Under the pieces are notes generated by a model that was not told where the DNA came from, ran no database searches, and was given only the letters and a program-made list of their open reading frames with translations. Source: Gluconobacter sp. P1C6_b (GTDB lineage Bacteria > Pseudomonadota > Alphaproteobacteria > Acetobacterales > Acetobacteraceae). From it: 64,000 nt of DNA. This document shows, one piece after another, positions 61,279-64,000 of this stretch. Each line of letters begins with the position of its first letter. Position 1 is the first letter of the stretch. Where the stretch lies: assembly GCF_018811945.1 (NCBI RefSeq), contig NZ_JACRVU010000004.1:1-64000 (forward strand), given 5' to 3'. Position numbers and translations under genes: made by a program.

Positions 61279-62907
61279 TTAGTGTGCGGCAACGGCGTCT
61301 TCGAGGCGCCGTTTTACGCGCTCCACGACGTCCGACCAGTCCGCAAAACGGGTCTGGCGGATGATCGTCATCTGCGGATACCAAGGGGTATCCTCACGTC
61401 CATGCAGCCAGCGCCAGCAGTTGTTGACGCGGTCCATCATAATGACTGGCTTACCCAGTCCGCCCGCCAGATGAACGGCTGACGTATCAACCGAGACGAT
61501 GATATCGAGGTTCACCATCAGGGCTGCCGTGTCGTCCATGGTGTGACATTCGGGCATGAAATTGATCAGTTTGCCCGGAAAATCGGGGATCTGTTCCGCC
61601 GGGCGATCTTTCTGCAGGGAATAGAAGCTCGCGCCCTCAATGTCGGCCAGTGGAGCAAGGGTGGAAAGTGGCATGGAACGCTGGCGGTCCACCATCAAGG
61701 CCGCCGTGTCCTCGGGACGAGCCGCTCCGGCCCAGACCAGACCAACCCGCAGTTTGTGATTGTCCTGCAGGCGCTGTCGCCACATCTCGGCTTTCCGCCG
61801 GTCCGCGCTGAGATAGGGAACGGGCGCTCCCATCGCATCCGGCGTGCCGGAAAAGGCACGGGGCAGGCTGATGAACGGGCAGTGATAGTCATATTCCGGC
61901 GTTTCGCCGCCAAACTGCACTTCCGCAACCCCGGCGACACGTTCGCAGATCGCCGCCAGTGTCTCGGTGCCCCAGATATGGACGATGGCGCCTGTCCGGG
62001 CGAGGGGCGGGATGTAGCGCAGATACATCAGCGTATCACCCAGACCCTCCTCCTGCGTGACGAGGACGCGCTTGCCCTTCAGGTCAAGCGATGGGGAGAT
62101 GTTGGGCAGGAGGCGGTCCAGCGGCATGCTGGTATGGCCCGGCAGCCCGAAGCGCCATTCATGTTCCGCCCAGCCCTGCGCCATGCGTCCGCTCTTGAGC
62201 ATGGTGATGGAATGATTCAGGCGCAGGCGCGGATCTTTCGGCGCCATCGGGACCGCCTGCCGGTAGAGGTTGGCTGCTTCTTCCATCCGCCCGAGGCTGC
62301 TGAGGATGCAGGCCATGTTGCAGATCGGTTCCCAGTCCTGCGGATCGCTCTCGCGCAGGTCGTTCATGACCGCGAGCGCCCCCTCGAAACGGCCCGTTTC
62401 CGTCAGGAGAAGGGCGAGCAGGTTGAGCGTGCTGCGGTTGTCAGGACGGCGGTGCAGACTCTGGCGCAGCAGGATTTCCGCCTCGTCAAAGCGTGCGAGC
62501 TGGATCAGCACCGTCGCCTCGGCATCCATCAGGCGGGCATCATCGGGTTTGCGTTTTCGGCAGATTTCCAGCAGCGGCAGCAGATCGTCCCGCCGGCGCA
62601 TGGAAACGGCTTCGTCCAGCAGCAGGGCAATGGCATGGGGGCCGACATTGGCGCTGGCTTTTTCAAGCTCTTCCGCGCATTCGGCATAGCGGTGAAGCTG
62701 AAACAGCGCGCGGGCCCGGACATAATGCAGGGCCGGGATTTCAGTCGCGTCGTCTGCGGAGGGGCCTGCGAGGGCCAGTGCTTCTCCGGGGTTCCTGCGT
62801 GCGAGGGCATCCTGTGCCCGGGCCAGACGGCTGGCTGATGTAGGCTGATCTTCTCCGGAGGTCAGGGCCGGATCATCAGGGGCTGGTCTGTCCAGACTGG
62901 CAGACAT
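61279..62907 (-). CDS. TPR protein with C-terminal GT9-like domain
   Basis: The N-terminal half (about residues 25-270) consists of tetratricopeptide repeats such as ALHYVRARALFQLHRYAECAEEL, EILLRQSLHRRPDNRSTLNLLALLLTETGRFEGAL and EEAANLYRQAVPMAPKDPRLRLN. The C-terminal half resembles GT9 heptosyltransferases: RVLVTQEEGLGDTLMYLRYIPPLA, LRVGLVWAGAA and IIVSVDTSAVHLAGGLGKPVIMM. This fusion is known as a family but its glycan target is unknown. At 542 residues it is complete. It converges with tamB, three bases apart, and a receiver gene lies upstream on the same strand. Confidence 0.8.
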   Translation of the reverse strand: MSASLDRPAPDDPALTSGEDQPTSASRLARAQDALARRNPGEALALAGPSADDATEIPALHYVRARALFQLHRYAECAEELEKASANVGPHAIALLLDEAVSMRRRDDLLPLLEICRKRKPDDARLMDAEATVLIQLARFDEAEILLRQSLHRRPDNRSTLNLLALLLTETGRFEGALAVMNDLRESDPQDWEPICNMACILSSLGRMEEAANLYRQAVPMAPKDPRLRLNHSITMLKSGRMAQGWAEHEWRFGLPGHTSMPLDRLLPNISPSLDLKGKRVLVTQEEGLGDTLMYLRYIPPLARTGAIVHIWGTETLAAICERVAGVAEVQFGGETPEYDYHCPFISLPRAFSGTPDAMGAPVPYLSADRRKAEMWRQRLQDNHKLRVGLVWAGAARPEDTAALMVDRQRSMPLSTLAPLADIEGASFYSLQKDRPAEQIPDFPGKLINFMPECHTMDDTAALMVNLDIIVSVDTSAVHLAGGLGKPVIMMDRVNNCWRWLHGREDTPWYPQMTIIRQTRFADWSDVVERVKRRLEDAVAAH

Positions 62908-62916
62908 GCGGATCTC

Positions 62917-63297
62917 CTAGTCCGAGGCCCCCAATGTCATGTCCAGAAGGGCCTCCAGAATGCTTGCTAGCGTATAAGGCTTCGAGATGAAACGGTCCCG
63001 CGCGGGATCGCCGGAGGTCTCGTCACGCCGCAGGTCGCCATGGCCGCCGATATAGATGACCGGAAGATCGGGCCAGCGTTCACGGGCTGGCTGGACAAGG
63101 GTCATGCCATCCCCGTCCGGAAGGGTCATGTCCGCCACGAGGGCGTCGAGCTTCGGCTCCGCGCCGATAATGGCGCGGGCTTCGGCGCAGTTGTCCGCTT
63201 CCCTGACCGTCAGGCCGCTGTCGAGCAGGAACTCCGCCAGGCAGGTCCGGATGAGGAAATCATCCTCGATCAGCAGAACGGTAAGGGAAGGGGCCAT
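62917..63297 (-). CDS. Stand-alone response regulator receiver domain
   Basis: The 126-residue protein is a single CheY-type domain without an output. The acidic pair is in LLIEDDFLIRTCL, the phospho-acceptor Asp in ALVADMTLPDGDGM near residue 56, and the conserved Lys in FISKPYTLASILEAL. The switch Thr/Ser normally at the end of beta-4 is Gly here (VIYIGGHGD). No histidine kinase is in the window. It may be co-transcribed with the TPR/GT9-like gene ten bases away. Confidence 0.85.
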   Translation of the reverse strand: MAPSLTVLLIEDDFLIRTCLAEFLLDSGLTVREADNCAEARAIIGAEPKLDALVADMTLPDGDGMTLVQPARERWPDLPVIYIGGHGDLRRDETSGDPARDRFISKPYTLASILEALLDMTLGASD

Positions 63298-63303
63298 AAA
63301 GGG

Positions 63304-64000
63304 TTACGAGGACCAGTTGTTTTCGAAATCGCCATACAGGGTCAGACCACCATCGACATACAGGGTCTGACCCGTAATGTAGGTGCTGTCCTCGGCGGCG
63401 AGGAAGGTGACGGCGTCCGCGATTTCGCGGCTCTCGCCCGGGCGCTTCATCGGGATGTGGCTTGAAACGGCCTTGTACTGCTCCGGATCATTGACCCAGG
63501 ACATGTTGATCGGCGTCACGATGGCGCCGGGCGCCACGGCGTTCACCCGGATGCCGCGGCTGGCATATTCCAGCGCCAGCGTGCGGACGATATTGCCGAC
63601 GGCGCCCTTGGACGCGGAATAGCCCAGATAATGCGGCTTGGGGATGATCTGGTGAACGGAGGAGTTCACGATGATCGTGCCCTTGATGCCGTTTTCCAGC
63701 CAGTAGCGGATGACTTCACGACAGGGCAGCATCACGCCCGTGACGTTGACGGCCATCACGCCCTCGAAATCTTCGAGCTTGATGTCTTCGGAGGGGGAGG
63801 GGATCTGATAGCCCGCATTGCAGACCAGAACGTCGAGACCGCCCATGGCCTTGATGCTCTCGGCAACCAGGCGTTTAACGTCGTCTTCTTTGGAAATGTC
63901 ACCCGTGGCGATCGGGTGTTCTCCGCCGGAAACCTTGGGCAGCTTCTCGCGGACGGCGATCAGCTTGTCTTCCTTGCGGCCGTTGAGGGCGACCTGCGCG
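63304..64000 (-). CDS. Short-chain dehydrogenase, glucose 1-dehydrogenase-like (5' truncated by window)
   Basis: The frame is open to the window edge, beyond the internal ATG at 63846. The visible part starts AQVALNGRKEDKL, with GDISKEDDVKRLV, LDVLVCNAGYQIP near the NAD-binding Asn, INVN-type VMAVNVTGVMLP, catalytic Ser in VNSSVHQIIP, the Tyr-x3-Lys in YLGYSASKGAVG, and VDGGLTLYGDFENNWSS at the end. That ending resembles NAD(P)-dependent glucose 1-dehydrogenases. The missing N-terminus, with the Gly-rich site, decides NAD or NADP use. Gluconobacter strains have soluble sugar dehydrogenases of this type. The substrate is inferred. Confidence 0.85.
   Translation of the reverse strand, partial: AQVALNGRKEDKLIAVREKLPKVSGGEHPIATGDISKEDDVKRLVAESIKAMGGLDVLVCNAGYQIPSPSEDIKLEDFEGVMAVNVTGVMLPCREVIRYWLENGIKGTIIVNSSVHQIIPKPHYLGYSASKGAVGNIVRTLALEYASRGIRVNAVAPGAIVTPINMSWVNDPEQYKAVSSHIPMKRPGESREIADAVTFLAAEDSTYITGQTLYVDGGLTLYGDFENNWSS

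Noticed and set aside
1-64000. tRNA, rRNA, CRISPR, insertion sequence, prophage, integrase or defence island
   Set aside because: I looked in the gaps and among the translated frames and saw no conserved tRNA T-loop, repeat-spacer array, transposase, phage or defence protein. Genes are tightly packed core functions.

Overview
The window looks like ordinary chromosomal backbone of a GC-rich Gram-negative alphaproteobacterium. An acetic acid bacterium (Acetobacteraceae, most likely Gluconobacter) fits best. The supports are the lipid A and Kdo genes, a plant-type glutamate-cysteine ligase, an MbfA-type ferritin/VIT iron exporter, the miaB-phoH-ybeY-corC order, the TamA-TamB pair, and a sugar-oxidising type SDR beside a sugar porter. 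The genus is inferred from remembered family resemblance, not from a search. I see no insertion sequence, prophage, CRISPR array, integrase, toxin-antitoxin pair, rRNA or tRNA. The coding regions show no frameshift.

Layout. 1-2.8 kb holds the end of an N-formylglutamate amidohydrolase gene, then aroE, coaE and dnaQ in 4-base overlaps. 2.8-7.9 kb holds two glycosyltransferases (GT9, GT4), an AsnB-type amidotransferase and dihydroorotase. 8-12.4 kb has two small exported proteins, then a YfgM-like TPR protein, bamB and der. 12.4-15.3 kb carries two MFS transporters. 15.3-23 kb has a methyltransferase, ubiA, rsmE, gshA, mbfA, lolA, rsmI and an LppC-like lipoprotein. 23-30.5 kb (minus strand) is a lipid A/Kdo block (lpxL, lpxK and a fused acyltransferase-WaaA) followed by a lyase-like secreted protein, a double-domain Usp, pdxH and an SRPBCC-like protein. 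30.5-38.4 kb holds fabI-aroC, osmC, nrdA-nrdB with a pair of NrdR boxes, a TrmN6-like methyltransferase and a polyprenyl diphosphate synthase. 38.4-43.4 kb holds murI, pyrE, gltA, sixA, a chorismate mutase and a PPP-family phosphatase. 43.5-54.7 kb (minus strand) holds an outsized smc, two tandem DsbA paralogues, corC, ybeY, phoH, miaB and plsC. 54.8-61.3 kb is tamA-tamB. 61.3-64 kb holds a TPR/GT9-like fusion, a lone receiver domain and a truncated glucose-dehydrogenase-like SDR.

The unifying theme is envelope construction: lipid A acylation and phosphorylation, Kdo transfer, core sugar transfer, lipoprotein transport, outer membrane protein assembly, periplasmic thiol chemistry, phospholipid and peptidoglycan precursors. 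Nucleotide, aromatic and quinone biosynthesis genes are interleaved.

I found no convincing new multi-gene system. The best leads are local: the DUF374-WaaA fusion, the NrdR box pair with a CtrA-like octamer in front of an nrdA that lacks an ATP-cone, the 1511-residue SMC, two hairpins in front of a sugar porter, a large palindrome ahead of gltA, and stop codons buried in symmetric hairpins at several convergent gene ends.
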